Source: Flavobacterium tibetense (lineage in GTDB: Bacteria > Bacteroidota > Bacteroidia > Flavobacteriales > Flavobacteriaceae). From it: a stretch of DNA of 64,000 bases. The stretch's first letter is position 1; each line of letters begins with the position of its first letter. The notes under the pieces were generated by a model. The model did no database searches and was not told the origin of the DNA. It was given only the letters and a program-made list of their open reading frames with translations. The DNA lies in assembly GCF_003293845.1 (NCBI RefSeq), contig NZ_QLST01000006.1, positions 1-64,000 on the forward strand, in the 5' to 3' direction. Positions 17,325 to 26,816 of the stretch are shown one piece after another. The position numbers and the translations under genes were made by a program.

Positions 17325-17351
17325 TTTTTTAGTTGATTTTTAATTGATAAT

Positions 17352-17407
17352 GTAAAGATAACTATTCTATTTTTACATTTCTGTAATTTCTTGCTAAATA
17401 GATATAG
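17352..17407 (-). promoter_or_regulatory. Shared operator and -7 box of acs
   Basis: On the minus strand CTATATCTATTTAGCAA (17391-17407) is followed after exactly 30 bases by TATCTTTAC (17352-17360), a TAnnTTT-type -7 box about 28 bases before the acs ATG. The same 17 bases, with the same 30-base spacing, precede prpE. Confidence 0.65.
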
Positions 17408-17468
17408 CTAGGTTTTCAAGAACAAGCTCAAGTTCAAAAATCAATTTTAAACTTGAAACATGAAACAA

Positions 17469-17514
17469 AAAAACTTAGTGAACTTTGTGCTTTCTTTGTG
17501 TTCTTAGTGGTTAA
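17469..17514. repeat. cttagtg/ctttgtg short interspersed repeat
   Basis: The spacer between prpE and acs carries acttagtgaactttgtgct followed by ttctttgtgttcttagtggt. The two halves are partly reverse complements of each other in word order. Same family as the repeats at 32930 and 42626. The remaining spacer before it (17408-17468) is AT-rich with a tcaagttcaaaaatcaa word also seen near 35130. Confidence 0.55.
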
Positions 17515-17544
17515 AAAATTAGAATATATGAAAATCAGAACATC

Positions 17545-19440
17545 CTATTTAAAACTTCCAATTTTAGCTTCTTCCAAAACTTCTCTGATTTCATCAATAA
17601 TGGCTTCATCATCAATGGTTGAAGGAACTTGAAAGTTTTCTCCATCAGCAATACTTCGCATCATTTTTCTTAAGATTTTTCCAGAGCGTGTTTTTGGAAG
17701 GCGTTGCACTACCACTACATCACGTAAAGCAGCAACAGCACCAATTTTCTCACGAACCAATTGCACTACTTCATGTTGCAATTGAAATTTTTCAACGGTA
17801 TCGCCAGATTTGGCAACAACCAATGCTAATGGAATTTGTCCTTTCAATTCGTCATTAATACCAATAACAGCACATTCCGCAACTGAATGATGTGAAGCTA
17901 CAATCTCTTCCATTTCCGCTGTTGAAAGTCGGTGACCTGCTACATTGATGACATCATCTACTCGTCCCGTTATGAAAATATAGTCGTCTTCATCTTTAAA
18001 TCCGCCATCTCCTGAAAAATAATAACCTGGAAATTTATTCAAATATCCCGCTTTAAAACGTTCGTTATCTTTCCATAAATCTAATAAAGTTCCCGGAGGC
18101 AATGGCAATTTGATTACCACGTAACCTTCTTCATTTGGACCTAATTCTTGTCCGTTTTCTCCAAAAATTCGAATGTCGTAACCTGTAACTGCTTTTCCTG
18201 CTGAGCCTGGTTTTATTGGTAAATATTCTACTCCCATCATATTTGCAATCATGGGCCAACCCGATTCTGTTTGCCACCAATGGTCGATAGCTGGAATTGG
18301 AACATGTTCGCGATACCACTCTAAAGTTGCTACATCGCAACGTTCGCCAGCTAAAAATTGAATACGTAAGCTACTTAAATCGTATTGTTTGATGAACTCA
18401 CCGTTTGGATCTTCTTTTTTAATAGCACGAATGGCTGTTGGTGCAGTAAACATGACATTTATTTTATGCTCAGCAATAACACGCCAAAACGTACTTGCAT
18501 CAGGAGTTCGAATTGGTTTTCCTTCGAATAAAACAGTAGTATTTCTATTGATTAAAGGTCCATAAACGATGTAACTATGCCCTACAACCCAACCCACATC
18601 GGAAGCTGCCCAAAAAACATCGCCTTCTTTTGCATCGTAAATATGTTGCATTGAAAATTTAAGTGCGGTTGTATAACCACCTGTATCTCTGACGATTCCT
18701 TTTGGTTTTCCTGTTGTTCCGGAAGTGTATAAAATGTATAAAGGATGTGTAGCATTTACAGGAATACAAGGCGTTTCTTCTGAACCGTAAACCAACGCCT
18801 CATAATCGACATCGTATTTTTTAAAGGGAACTCTGGCTCCTAATTTTCTATTGAAAACCACGACTTTTTCAGGTTTGTGATTCGCTAATTCGATAGCTTC
18901 ATCTACCAAAGGTTTGTAAGCAATTAATCTATCGATTTCAATTCCTGATGAAGCCGTAATAATCGCCTTGGGTTCGCAATCATCAATTCGAATCGCTAAT
19001 TCATGTGGCGCAAAACCTCCAAAAACAACGGAATGCGTTACTCCTATTCGAGCGCAAGCTAACATAGCAAATGCAGCTTGAGGAATCATTGGCATATAGA
19101 TAACAGCAGTATCGCCTTTTTCTAAACCAAGTGATAATAAACCGCCCGCTAATTTGGCTACTTCGGTTTTAACTTCGTTAAATGTATACTTTTTAACAGT
19201 TTGTGTAACGGGTGAATCATAGATGATAGCTACTTGTTCGCCATAGCCATCTTGAATGTGTTTATCAACTGACAAGTAGCAAGCGTTAAGTTGGCCATCA
19301 GCAAACCATAAAGGATAACCGTTTGTATCGGTTGATAAAATGTTGGAAGGTTGGTTGTACCATTCTAATTGATTGGCTTGATCTTTCCAGAATTCTTCAG
19401 AAGAAGTTATACTTTTATTATAAATATCGCAATAATTCAT
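17545..19440 (-). CDS. prpE: Propionyl-CoA synthetase-like acyl-CoA ligase
   Basis: AMP-forming ligase of 631 residues closely related in layout to acs but of the PrpE type, which activates propionate. Visible motifs are LYTSGTTGKPKGIVRDTGGYTTAL (phosphate loop; the VRDTGGY block is characteristic of PrpE), IDHWWQTESGWPM (a Trp-Glu/Ser version of the pocket motif unlike the WWQTETGG of acs), SGDGGFKDEDDYIFITGRVDDVINVAGHRL, and RLPKTRSGKILRKMMR with the catalytic Lys. Propionate rather than acetate is inferred from the motif differences. Preceded by the operator shared with acs. Confidence 0.88.
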   Translation of the reverse strand: MNYCDIYNKSITSSEEFWKDQANQLEWYNQPSNILSTDTNGYPLWFADGQLNACYLSVDKHIQDGYGEQVAIIYDSPVTQTVKKYTFNEVKTEVAKLAGGLLSLGLEKGDTAVIYMPMIPQAAFAMLACARIGVTHSVVFGGFAPHELAIRIDDCEPKAIITASSGIEIDRLIAYKPLVDEAIELANHKPEKVVVFNRKLGARVPFKKYDVDYEALVYGSEETPCIPVNATHPLYILYTSGTTGKPKGIVRDTGGYTTALKFSMQHIYDAKEGDVFWAASDVGWVVGHSYIVYGPLINRNTTVLFEGKPIRTPDASTFWRVIAEHKINVMFTAPTAIRAIKKEDPNGEFIKQYDLSSLRIQFLAGERCDVATLEWYREHVPIPAIDHWWQTESGWPMIANMMGVEYLPIKPGSAGKAVTGYDIRIFGENGQELGPNEEGYVVIKLPLPPGTLLDLWKDNERFKAGYLNKFPGYYFSGDGGFKDEDDYIFITGRVDDVINVAGHRLSTAEMEEIVASHHSVAECAVIGINDELKGQIPLALVVAKSGDTVEKFQLQHEVVQLVREKIGAVAALRDVVVVQRLPKTRSGKILRKMMRSIADGENFQVPSTIDDEAIIDEIREVLEEAKIGSFK

Positions 19441-19475
19441 TTGTATTATTTCATTTATGTGATTTATTTTCTTTA

Positions 19476-19531
19476 GTAAATGTAGAAAATAAAATAATGC
19501 TAAATGAAATATTATTGCTAAATAGATATAG
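19476..19531 (-). promoter_or_regulatory. Shared operator and -7 box of prpE
   Basis: On the minus strand CTATATCTATTTAGCAA (19515-19531) is followed after exactly 30 bases by TACATTTAC (19476-19484), 35 bases before the prpE ATG. Identical site and spacing to acs; a second ATTTAGCA word lies inside the spacer. Confidence 0.65.
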
Positions 19532-19548
19532 GTAATTATTGATTTGGA

Positions 19549-20103
19549 TTATTTATTTTTTAAATACTTTGAAATCGTATTGGTATAAATATCGTCAAAA
19601 TCAATATGAGTTATATCAGAATATTGAATTTCAGTTAAATCTTCGTCAAATTTACCAGTAGCATCAAAATAATTTATAACAACTTTATTGCTTGTTACTT
19701 TTAATATTGGACCAATATCAAATGTATCTTTATCAGAAATTTCATTTATAATAATTACATTGAATCCTAATTTATGAATAGAATTAAATATGCTTTCCCA
19801 ATTATTTAATTCAATATTTGGCTTTTTAATTGAATCTTTTATGCCTTCCAATTTACAAATCTTATCGAAGAAAACATCATTTTTATTTCTCCTAATTTTA
19901 GAAACTTGATGAATTGGAAAAACTAAAAAACCTCTAATAAAAAAATCATCAACTTCTTTAAAAAGAACAAAATCATTGGAGAAATCAACGATGTAACCTG
20001 TTTTAGAACTCAATTCTTCTTTATTGACAATTCTAGAAATTTTGCAATATTTTCTTTTAATTGTAAAATCATTAATTTTATCTAGGATTGAAACTTTACT
20101 CAT
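19549..20103 (-). CDS. Hypothetical protein
   Basis: A 184-residue soluble protein without recognised domain. It looks beta-rich in both halves: SKTGYIVDFSNDFVLFKEVDDFFIRGFLVFPIHQVSKI and IGPILKVTSNKVVINYFDATGKFDEDLTEIQYSDITHIDFDDIY. The two segments resemble each other in pattern (GxIVDFS.. / KVVINYFD..), as in proteins with repeated small beta domains. It follows the response regulator by 17 bases and may be cotranscribed with the two-component genes. Confidence 0.55.
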   Translation of the reverse strand: MSKVSILDKINDFTIKRKYCKISRIVNKEELSSKTGYIVDFSNDFVLFKEVDDFFIRGFLVFPIHQVSKIRRNKNDVFFDKICKLEGIKDSIKKPNIELNNWESIFNSIHKLGFNVIIINEISDKDTFDIGPILKVTSNKVVINYFDATGKFDEDLTEIQYSDITHIDFDDIYTNTISKYLKNK

Positions 20104-20120
20104 AGTTGCTATTTTATAAT

Positions 20121-20483
20121 TTATCCCAACAACTCCTCCACTTTTTCCACCACTTTCTTAATTGAAAATGGCTTTGTCATGTAGGCATCAGCGCCAAGTG
20201 CTAATCCTTTTTCGATATCACTTTCTTTGTTTTTTGCGGATAAAAACATGACTTTGGTGTGTTGCAAATTGTCGTCTTTCCTAATTTGTTCTAAAGTGGC
20301 AAAACCGTCAACCATTGGCATCATGATATCTAAAATGATGACATCAGGAAAATTGGTTTTTAAAATATCTAAAGCTTCTTGTCCGTCGCGGGCTATGAAA
20401 ACTTCGTAATTGCTTTTCTTGAACGTATATTCAAGCGTCATTACAATGTTGGGTTCGTCGTCTACTATTAAAATCTTCTTCAT
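20121..20483 (-). CDS. Single-domain response regulator (receiver only)
   Basis: A 120-residue CheY-like receiver. Acidic pocket ILIVDDEPN (Asp8/Asp9), phosphoacceptor Asp52 in VIILDIMMPMVDGF, Ser/Thr in VMFLSAK, and Lys in MTKPFS near 104 are all present. There is no DNA-binding or enzymatic output domain, so it cannot itself bind the promoters nearby. It lies six bases downstream of the symporter-kinase gene, whose C-terminus lacks a receiver, so it is most likely the direct phosphorylation partner (CrbSR/CbrAB-like arrangement, but lacking the output domain). Confidence 0.92.
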   Translation of the reverse strand: MKKILIVDDEPNIVMTLEYTFKKSNYEVFIARDGQEALDILKTNFPDVIILDIMMPMVDGFATLEQIRKDDNLQHTKVMFLSAKNKESDIEKGLALGADAYMTKPFSIKKVVEKVEELLG

Positions 20484-20489
20484 GGTCTT

Positions 20490-23183
20490 TTAATTTTCAA
20501 TATTTTTTATCGGTAAAGTGAATACAATGCAAGCGCCTTTTACACTTGGTTCTACCCAAATTTTACCTTTGTGATGTTCAATAATTTGTTTGCAAATGGC
20601 CAATCCTAATCCGCTACCAACCGGTTTTTTGAAATTCTGATTGGATGCTTGATAAAATTTGTCAAATATAACGTCAAAATCGTTAGGATTGATACCTTTT
20701 CCGTTGTCTTGAACTGAAGTTTCTATAAAATCATCTTTCTTTTTTACTTGAATCGTGATTAAACCATCGGTTTCGGGACAAAATTTAATGGCATTGGAAA
20801 GTAAATTGGTAACCACTTGAACAATTCTATCATTGTCAAAATAAGCCAAAACGGTGTCTTTACTTTCTACATAAACGCTGATGTTTCGGTTTTTAATCAA
20901 CTGTTGCAGCGGTTCAATTGAATTTTCTATAGTTGCAATTAAATTGTTTTGACTTGGATAAAGTGTTTGTTTACCCGTTTCGAATTTCTCTAAATCCAAG
21001 ATTTTATCAATCAAACGATTCAATCTGTCAGATTCTGAAATGATATTTTGCAAAAACTGTTTGCGTAACTCTTCTGGAATTTCGTCATCATCGTGTAAAA
21101 TTTCACTCGCCGCACGAATAGCGGTAATAGGCGTTCGAAGTTCATGTGTTACCGTATCTAAAAATTCGTCTTTTTGAACGTCTTTTCGTACCAAAGTTTC
21201 ATTTGCTTTTTGTAATTCGGAAGTGATTTTTTGGAGTTGGTTCGAAGTTTCTGTCAATTTTTTATTGATGGTGATGTTTTCTTTGGATTCTTCCAAAATT
21301 TTTAACACTTCGGGTAATGTGATTTTTTCTTCTTTTACCACACTCGAAATCAGAATTCTAGCCGAAGCCGTTCCAATATGACCGGTCAATAAGTTTTCTG
21401 CAAATTTCACTAATCGAGCATCGGCTAACTCTTGATCTTTGGCAACATTGTATTTTACATTAAAAATATTCATGGCGCGTTTGGTGCGTTCTTCGCCTAA
21501 AAATTTTACTAAAACTTTTTCAATATCGCTAGTGTACGCTGTTCCTTTCCAAACGAAAGCATTTTCGTGATTGTTGCTGTATTTGTCGATATCGACATAC
21601 ATTTCGGCGTAATTTCTTTCTCTGTAATTGCCTTTAAAACTAACAGAAACAGCAAAATAAGTCAAAGTGTTTCCTAGCATACTCCAGAAAAAGGCATGTT
21701 GGACAGGCGCTAAATAATCCAATCCAAACAAGGAAAAAGGTTTTAGTAATGCTATTTCGAATAAACCATTGGTAATAAAACTACTCGAAGTTGAAGTGAT
21801 TCCAATTGCATACGGAATTAATAAGGAAAATAAACAAATAGAAAAACCAATGATAATTCCCCAAATGGCGCCTAAACGCGAACCTCTTCGCCAAAATAAC
21901 GAACCAAAAAACGACGGCGCTAATTGGGCAATAATTACAAACGAAATCAATCCGATGGAAACCAAACTATAATCTAATGCAAAAAAACGATAGATTAAAT
22001 AGGCAATAATAATCAGTGAAAAAATACCAATTTTTCTAATGTTTACAATGGTTTTATTATTAGAAACCTGATTTTCACTGATTAATTTCCCAAGAAAAGT
22101 ATATGGAATTAACAAGTTGTTACTCAACATAGTAGACAATCCAATACTTGAAATTACAATCATGGAAATGGCTGCTGAAAATCCGCCCAAAAACACTAAA
22201 ACAGTCATGGTGGTATTCTCAAAAAACTGAGGAATCAAAAGCGAATAGGTATCGGCGTTTACATTTTCGCCTTGGAATAAAACATTGCCGCCCCAAGCAA
22301 TTGGAAAAACAAACAAATTGAACAACAACAAATACAAAGGAAACAACCAAATCGCTGTTTTCAAGTGTCGCTCGCGGTTATTTTCTACAATGGAAACATG
22401 AAATTGGCGCGGTAAAAGAAAAATGGCAAACATAGCAATCACACACAAAAAGAACCAATTGATAGCTTGTTCTAGTCCGCCAATGGTATTTTTTTCTTTG
22501 AAATTTTCTAAAGTAACGGCTTGATTGTAAATATCTTCGAAACCATCAAAAACGAAAAACGTCACGTAAATTCCAACTAGAATAAAGAAGAATAATTTCA
22601 AAATACTTTCTAGAGCAACGGCTGTGATTACGCCTTTTCTTTTTTCGGAAGCATCAACGTATCTTGTTCCGTAATAGGATGCAAAAAGTGCCAAAGCAAT
22701 GGCAACATAAGTTGTGGTATCAAAAAGAATTAAAGAATTGGCTTGTGTTTTGGTCACAATATGAAAAGTTTCAGAAATGGCTTTCATTTGTAAGGCAATG
22801 TAAGGTAAAATGGCAGTCAAACAAACTACGGTGACAATTGCGCCTAAAAATCTACTATTTCCGTAACGAAGCGAAATAAAATCAGCAATACTAGAAACGT
22901 TATTGACTCTAGAAATTCGGATGATTTTTCGCATAATAATAATCCATGCCGGAATAATTATTATTGGACCAATGTAAATAGGCAAATAGTTTAATCCCGA
23001 ATTGGCAGCAACACCAATACTTCCATAATACGTCCAAGCTGTACAATAAACCGCTAATGAAAAAGTGTAGACATACGAATTGTTTGCCCACTTGATATTT
23101 TCCTTTTTTTCTGCCCAATGTGCAATGAGAAAAAGAATTCCTAGGTAAACCAACAATATCAAGATTAACGCAAAACTACTCAT
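20490..23183 (-). CDS. Sodium:solute symporter - histidine kinase fusion (CrbS/CbrA type)
   Basis: An 897-residue inner-membrane sensor. Residues about 1-510 form a sodium:solute symporter domain of roughly thirteen membrane segments (VYTFSLAVYCTAWTYYGSIG, FHVSIVEN, FLGGFSAAISMIVISSIGLS). A linker of about 520-640 looks like the STAC domain that joins such transporters to kinases, then a coiled coil. The kinase has the H-box FLDTVTHELRTPITAIR (His about 680), N-box NLLSNAIKF, and G-boxes QDNGKGI and GSGLGLAICKQII. No C-terminal receiver. Placed between acs/prpE and an ActP-like symporter, it probably senses or follows short-chain acid uptake; this is inferred from the related CrbS systems. 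Overlaps the next upstream small gene by 8 bases. Confidence 0.92.
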   Translation of the reverse strand: MSSFALILILLVYLGILFLIAHWAEKKENIKWANNSYVYTFSLAVYCTAWTYYGSIGVAANSGLNYLPIYIGPIIIIPAWIIIMRKIIRISRVNNVSSIADFISLRYGNSRFLGAIVTVVCLTAILPYIALQMKAISETFHIVTKTQANSLILFDTTTYVAIALALFASYYGTRYVDASEKRKGVITAVALESILKLFFFILVGIYVTFFVFDGFEDIYNQAVTLENFKEKNTIGGLEQAINWFFLCVIAMFAIFLLPRQFHVSIVENNRERHLKTAIWLFPLYLLLFNLFVFPIAWGGNVLFQGENVNADTYSLLIPQFFENTTMTVLVFLGGFSAAISMIVISSIGLSTMLSNNLLIPYTFLGKLISENQVSNNKTIVNIRKIGIFSLIIIAYLIYRFFALDYSLVSIGLISFVIIAQLAPSFFGSLFWRRGSRLGAIWGIIIGFSICLFSLLIPYAIGITSTSSSFITNGLFEIALLKPFSLFGLDYLAPVQHAFFWSMLGNTLTYFAVSVSFKGNYRERNYAEMYVDIDKYSNNHENAFVWKGTAYTSDIEKVLVKFLGEERTKRAMNIFNVKYNVAKDQELADARLVKFAENLLTGHIGTASARILISSVVKEEKITLPEVLKILEESKENITINKKLTETSNQLQKITSELQKANETLVRKDVQKDEFLDTVTHELRTPITAIRAASEILHDDDEIPEELRKQFLQNIISESDRLNRLIDKILDLEKFETGKQTLYPSQNNLIATIENSIEPLQQLIKNRNISVYVESKDTVLAYFDNDRIVQVVTNLLSNAIKFCPETDGLITIQVKKKDDFIETSVQDNGKGINPNDFDVIFDKFYQASNQNFKKPVGSGLGLAICKQIIEHHKGKIWVEPSVKGACIVFTLPIKNIEN

Positions 23184-23370
23184 AATAACGACTTACGATT
23201 AATAATGAAGTAAAAATTGAAATTGACCAAATGGAAAATATATAAATGTAAATGGCTGGCAACCCAAAGATTTCTTGAATCGAATCAAAAAGTAATAAAA
23301 TGGGTAAGTTGAGCGCTAGCAACAGCACAAAAGTCAATACAATTAATTTTTGTTGATGTCTTTTCTTCAT
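23176..23370 (-). CDS. Small two-segment membrane protein
   Basis: A 64-residue protein with two hydrophobic helices (about 9-28 and 38-58) and a basic N-terminus (MKKRHQQK). Its 3' end overlaps the start of the symporter-kinase gene by 8 bases, so the two are translationally coupled. A small membrane partner encoded just before a symporter-type protein is also seen at the neighbouring ActP gene (DUF4212), which suggests a similar accessory subunit role. Not recognised as a named family. Confidence 0.7.
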   Translation of the reverse strand: MKKRHQQKLIVLTFVLLLALNLPILLLFDSIQEIFGLPAIYIYIFSIWSISIFTSLLIVSRYYE

Positions 23371-23415
23371 TTTCTTGGTTTCAATTTTTAAAAATACAAT
23401 TTATCTGTAAATAAA

Positions 23416-23447
23416 AATAATCCCTGCATAAAAATACAGAGATTATT
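23416..23447 (-). terminator. Terminator after the actP operon
   Basis: Stem aataatc-c-ctg pairs with cag-a-gattatt around a ten-base loop, with one mismatch; a U-tract follows on the minus strand. It sits 24 bases past the symporter stop codon. Confidence 0.7.
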
Positions 23448-23470
23448 TTACAACCAATTAAACTAATTTA

Positions 23471-25183
23471 TTAATGTCCAGTTGCTTCACCAGCTCCTGA
23501 CGGAATTCTGATGTTTTCCACTATTTCTTGAACATCTTGTGGTGGTTCTGGCGTAAATCTATTTACTACTAAAGCCACAATAAAGTTTACAATCATAGCA
23601 ATTGTACCAAAACCTTCTGGTGAAATTCCAAACCACCAATCAGGCTTTAAGCTATCAACAACTTCTTTACCTCCATCAAAAACTCCGAATTTGAATTTCA
23701 ACATGTAGAATATCATTAATGCCATACCTACTACCATTCCGGCAACGGCGCCTTCTTTGTTCATTTTCTTATAAAAAATTCCAAGAATAATAGCTGGGAA
23801 GAACGAAGCAGCTGCTAAACCAAAGGCTAATGCTACAACCGCAGCTACAAATCCTGGAGGATTAATTCCAAAATATCCTGCAATTACAACAGCTACTGCT
23901 GCCGCACCTCTAGCTGCCCAAAGTTCACCTTTTTCAGAAATATCTGGTTTAATCATTTTCTTGATTAAATCGTGAGAAACAGAAGATGAAATTACTAATA
24001 ATAATCCAGCTGCTGTAGAAAGAGCTGCTGCTAATGCCCCAGCTGCAAGTAAAGCTACAACCCAATTTGGTAATTTAGCAATTTCAGGATTGGCTAATAC
24101 CATAATATCGTTGTCAATAGTTAACTCATTTTTTTCTTTATCAGCTACATATTGGATTTTTCCGTCTGCATTTTTGTCTTCAAATTTTAATAAACCTGTT
24201 TTTTCCCATTTAGAAAACCATTCTGGCATTTCTTTGTGTTCTTTTTCGCTAACCGTTTCAATTAAGTTGGTTTTAGCAAAAACAGCTACAGCTGGAGCAG
24301 TTGTATATAAAATAGCAATTAAAAGTAAAGCATAACCAGCTGATTTTCTTGCATCTTTAACTTTTTTCACGGTAAAGAAACGAACAATAACGTGAGGTAA
24401 TCCAGCAGTTCCAACCATTAAAGCTAGTGTAATTGCAAAAACATCAATCATAGATTTTGAACCACTTGTGTATTCGTTGAAACCTAATTCCGCTTGAAGT
24501 CCGTTCAATTTATCTAAAAGATACGTTCCAGAACCATCAGCTAAAGTGCCACCCATTCCTAATTGTGGAATTGGATTTCCCGTCATTTGGATAGAAATAA
24601 AAATTGCAGGAACCATAAAAGCAAAAATCAAAACACAGTATTGTGCTACTTGCGTATAAGTAATTCCTTTCATTCCACCTAAAACAGCATAAAATAAAAC
24701 GATTACCATTCCAATTACAACACCAGTATTGATGTCAACTTCTAAAAATCTAGAAAAAACAACACCCACACCACGCATTTGTCCAGCTACATAAGTAAAA
24801 GAAACAATTAAGGCACAGAATACGGCCACAGAACGAGCTGTTTTTGAATAATATCTATCTCCAATGAAATCGGGCACAGTAAATTTTCCAAATTTTCTCA
24901 AGTATGGCGCAAGTAATAAGGCTAAAAGCACATAACCGCCAGTCCAACCCATTAAATAAACACCACCATCAAATCCCATAAAGGAAATAATTCCAGCCAT
25001 TGATATAAAAGATGCGGCTGACATCCAATCGGCAGCAGTTGCCATTCCGTTTGCTAATGGAGAAACACCACCACCAGCTACATAAAACTCTTTTGTTGAA
25101 CCGGCTCTTGACCAAATAGCAATTCCAATGTAAATTGCGAAAGTAATACCAACAATTATATACGTCCAAGTTTGTACATCCAT
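23471..25183 (-). CDS. actP: Cation:acetate-type sodium/solute symporter
   Basis: A 570-residue SSS-family permease, most like ActP/monocarboxylate transporters. About thirteen membrane segments are visible, with the family signatures FYVAGGGVSPLANGMATAADWMSAASFISMAGIISF near the start, GTAGLPHVIVRFFTVKK, and GALAAALSTAAGLLLVISSSVSHDL. A periplasmic or cytoplasmic insertion at about 300-370 is hydrophilic and charged (DKNADGKIQYVADKEKNEL), a feature of DUF4212-associated permeases. The DUF4212 partner is encoded just upstream and a porin before that. The location between acs/prpE and the sensor supports acetate, propionate or lactate as substrate. Confidence 0.9.
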   Translation of the reverse strand: MDVQTWTYIIVGITFAIYIGIAIWSRAGSTKEFYVAGGGVSPLANGMATAADWMSAASFISMAGIISFMGFDGGVYLMGWTGGYVLLALLLAPYLRKFGKFTVPDFIGDRYYSKTARSVAVFCALIVSFTYVAGQMRGVGVVFSRFLEVDINTGVVIGMVIVLFYAVLGGMKGITYTQVAQYCVLIFAFMVPAIFISIQMTGNPIPQLGMGGTLADGSGTYLLDKLNGLQAELGFNEYTSGSKSMIDVFAITLALMVGTAGLPHVIVRFFTVKKVKDARKSAGYALLLIAILYTTAPAVAVFAKTNLIETVSEKEHKEMPEWFSKWEKTGLLKFEDKNADGKIQYVADKEKNELTIDNDIMVLANPEIAKLPNWVVALLAAGALAAALSTAAGLLLVISSSVSHDLIKKMIKPDISEKGELWAARGAAAVAVVIAGYFGINPPGFVAAVVALAFGLAAASFFPAIILGIFYKKMNKEGAVAGMVVGMALMIFYMLKFKFGVFDGGKEVVDSLKPDWWFGISPEGFGTIAMIVNFIVALVVNRFTPEPPQDVQEIVENIRIPSGAGEATGH

Positions 25184-25211
25184 GATTTTTAATTTTTAAT
25201 AGTGTTAGTAA

Positions 25212-25469
25212 TTATTCGTCGAAACCGTATTTTTTATCCAATTTGTTCATCAAACGAACATAGACAAAAATTAAGATGACAAAAACGTAAATTGATCCTT
25301 GTTGCGCAAACCAAAATCCTAGTGGAAATCCACCAATTTTGAATGCGTTTAATTGTTCAGCGAATAAGATTCCAGCTCCATAAGAACTTAAAAACCATAT
25401 GCTCAATAAGATTAAAAGGTAACGTAAGTTTTCCTTCCAATAAGCGGTTGCTTTTTCTTGACTACTCAT
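25212..25469 (-). CDS. DUF4212 protein, small subunit of the symporter
   Basis: An 85-residue membrane protein with two helices; YWKENLRYLLILLSIWFLSSYGAGILFAEQLN and GGFPLGFWFAQQGSIYVFVILIFVYVRLMNKLDKKYG are diagnostic of DUF4212. These proteins are nearly always encoded immediately before an SSS permease, as here (28 bases), and are taken to be its small subunit. Confidence 0.9.
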   Translation of the reverse strand: MSSQEKATAYWKENLRYLLILLSIWFLSSYGAGILFAEQLNAFKIGGFPLGFWFAQQGSIYVFVILIFVYVRLMNKLDKKYGFDE

Positions 25470-25496
25470 TATTAATTTGTTTAAAGGTTAGTGATA

Positions 25497-26735
25497 TTAA
25501 AAGGAATAAACCATTACAATATTGGCTCTAAAATTCCCAACTTTATTTTCATTTCCAGAAATAGATAAATCGTTTTGTGCGTCGCCATGAGTTGCAGCGG
25601 TATATTCTAACTCTGGAGTTAGTTTAAATTTATTTTGTTTGAAATCTACTCTTGCTGATGCTCGCCACATGTCTTTTACACCTCTAGTCATGCTAAGTCC
25701 GCGAGCATAAACATTTGTAATCCCTGAATTTGCATCAGTTCCTTCTTGATTGGTATATCCAAAAAAGAAACCTGGTGCTGTTTTAGCATTATTACTTGCA
25801 ATATCAAACCAAACAGAATTTGTTTTAGTACCAACATAACTTACTGGATCAACACCATTATCAACAGTTGCATAACCTCCAAGCATTACAAAATTTGTTA
25901 AATTTTCACCTGAAATTGCATAAGCTTTGATATGAAATTTATCATGATTGTATTTAAAATACGCTAAAACAGAAGTGGTTTGAAGCGTTTCTTCCGATTT
26001 TAAACCATTGGATTCTAAAAGAGGTTTAATTTGACGGAATTCATATCCAGCTCCAGCAATGATGCTTTTATTTCTGAATTCTACTTTTCCATGTAAATTT
26101 GGAATAACACTTCTGTAATTGGCAGAATTTTGAATATTATCGGCAGGAACCGCACCAAATTCTCTATCTTTATAAGTAATAAATGTAAAAGTAAAGTTGG
26201 TATTTAATTTTTGGTCTAAACGAAATTGAGAAGCCCAACCAAAAGGATTAAAAGGAATTCCTGTACTAAAGTTAGCCACACCAGGAAAAACTTCTGGAAT
26301 AAATTGTGGATACCAAGTTTGTCCCATAGTAATAGCTGTTTTTTCCCAAGCCAATTTGGCATAAGCATGACGCATTCTAAACAAAGCTACCGATTGTTCA
26401 GTATTTCCAAAGAAATCCCCTTCAATAACACCAAAAATTTTAGCGCCCCAAACATCAGGACCAGAAAATTTAACTCCTACTCTTGTAACTAATGAAAGAA
26501 AGTTGTTGGCTCCAGCATTATTAATATCATTTCCATTAGCATCTAATTTTTCATCAAGTGGCCATAGGTTTAAGTTATACTCTCTAACTTGAGCGGATTG
26601 TCTGGAATCCCAAATATAATCGACTCTAGAAAATCCATATAATGAAATTTTATAGGGATCTTCAGTTTTTGTCTCTTCCTGTGCAAAAGTTAGATTTGCG
26701 GCAATTAGGAAAAGAATTAATGTTATTTTTTTCAT
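25497..26735 (-). CDS. DcaP-like outer-membrane porin
   Basis: A 412-residue outer-membrane protein with a signal peptide (KKITLILFLIAANLTFAQ). The mature part begins YKISLYGFSRVDYIWDSRQ, and has many amphipathic strands, a DVWGAKIFGVIEGDFFG segment, MGQTWYPQFIPEVFPG and a terminal aromatic residue (ANIVMVYSF), as in trimeric DcaP-type porins for small carboxylates. It is the first gene of an operon with the DUF4212 protein and the symporter, and probably provides the outer-membrane entry for the same acid. Substrate is inferred from context. Confidence 0.82.
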   Translation of the reverse strand: MKKITLILFLIAANLTFAQEETKTEDPYKISLYGFSRVDYIWDSRQSAQVREYNLNLWPLDEKLDANGNDINNAGANNFLSLVTRVGVKFSGPDVWGAKIFGVIEGDFFGNTEQSVALFRMRHAYAKLAWEKTAITMGQTWYPQFIPEVFPGVANFSTGIPFNPFGWASQFRLDQKLNTNFTFTFITYKDREFGAVPADNIQNSANYRSVIPNLHGKVEFRNKSIIAGAGYEFRQIKPLLESNGLKSEETLQTTSVLAYFKYNHDKFHIKAYAISGENLTNFVMLGGYATVDNGVDPVSYVGTKTNSVWFDIASNNAKTAPGFFFGYTNQEGTDANSGITNVYARGLSMTRGVKDMWRASARVDFKQNKFKLTPELEYTAATHGDAQNDLSISGNENKVGNFRANIVMVYSF

Positions 26736-26816
26736 AATTAGAATTTAGTTAGTGTTTGGTTAGAACACTGCCAAATTCTAAAATTCTAGCTACGAAAAAA
26801 ATTATGATATATATAT

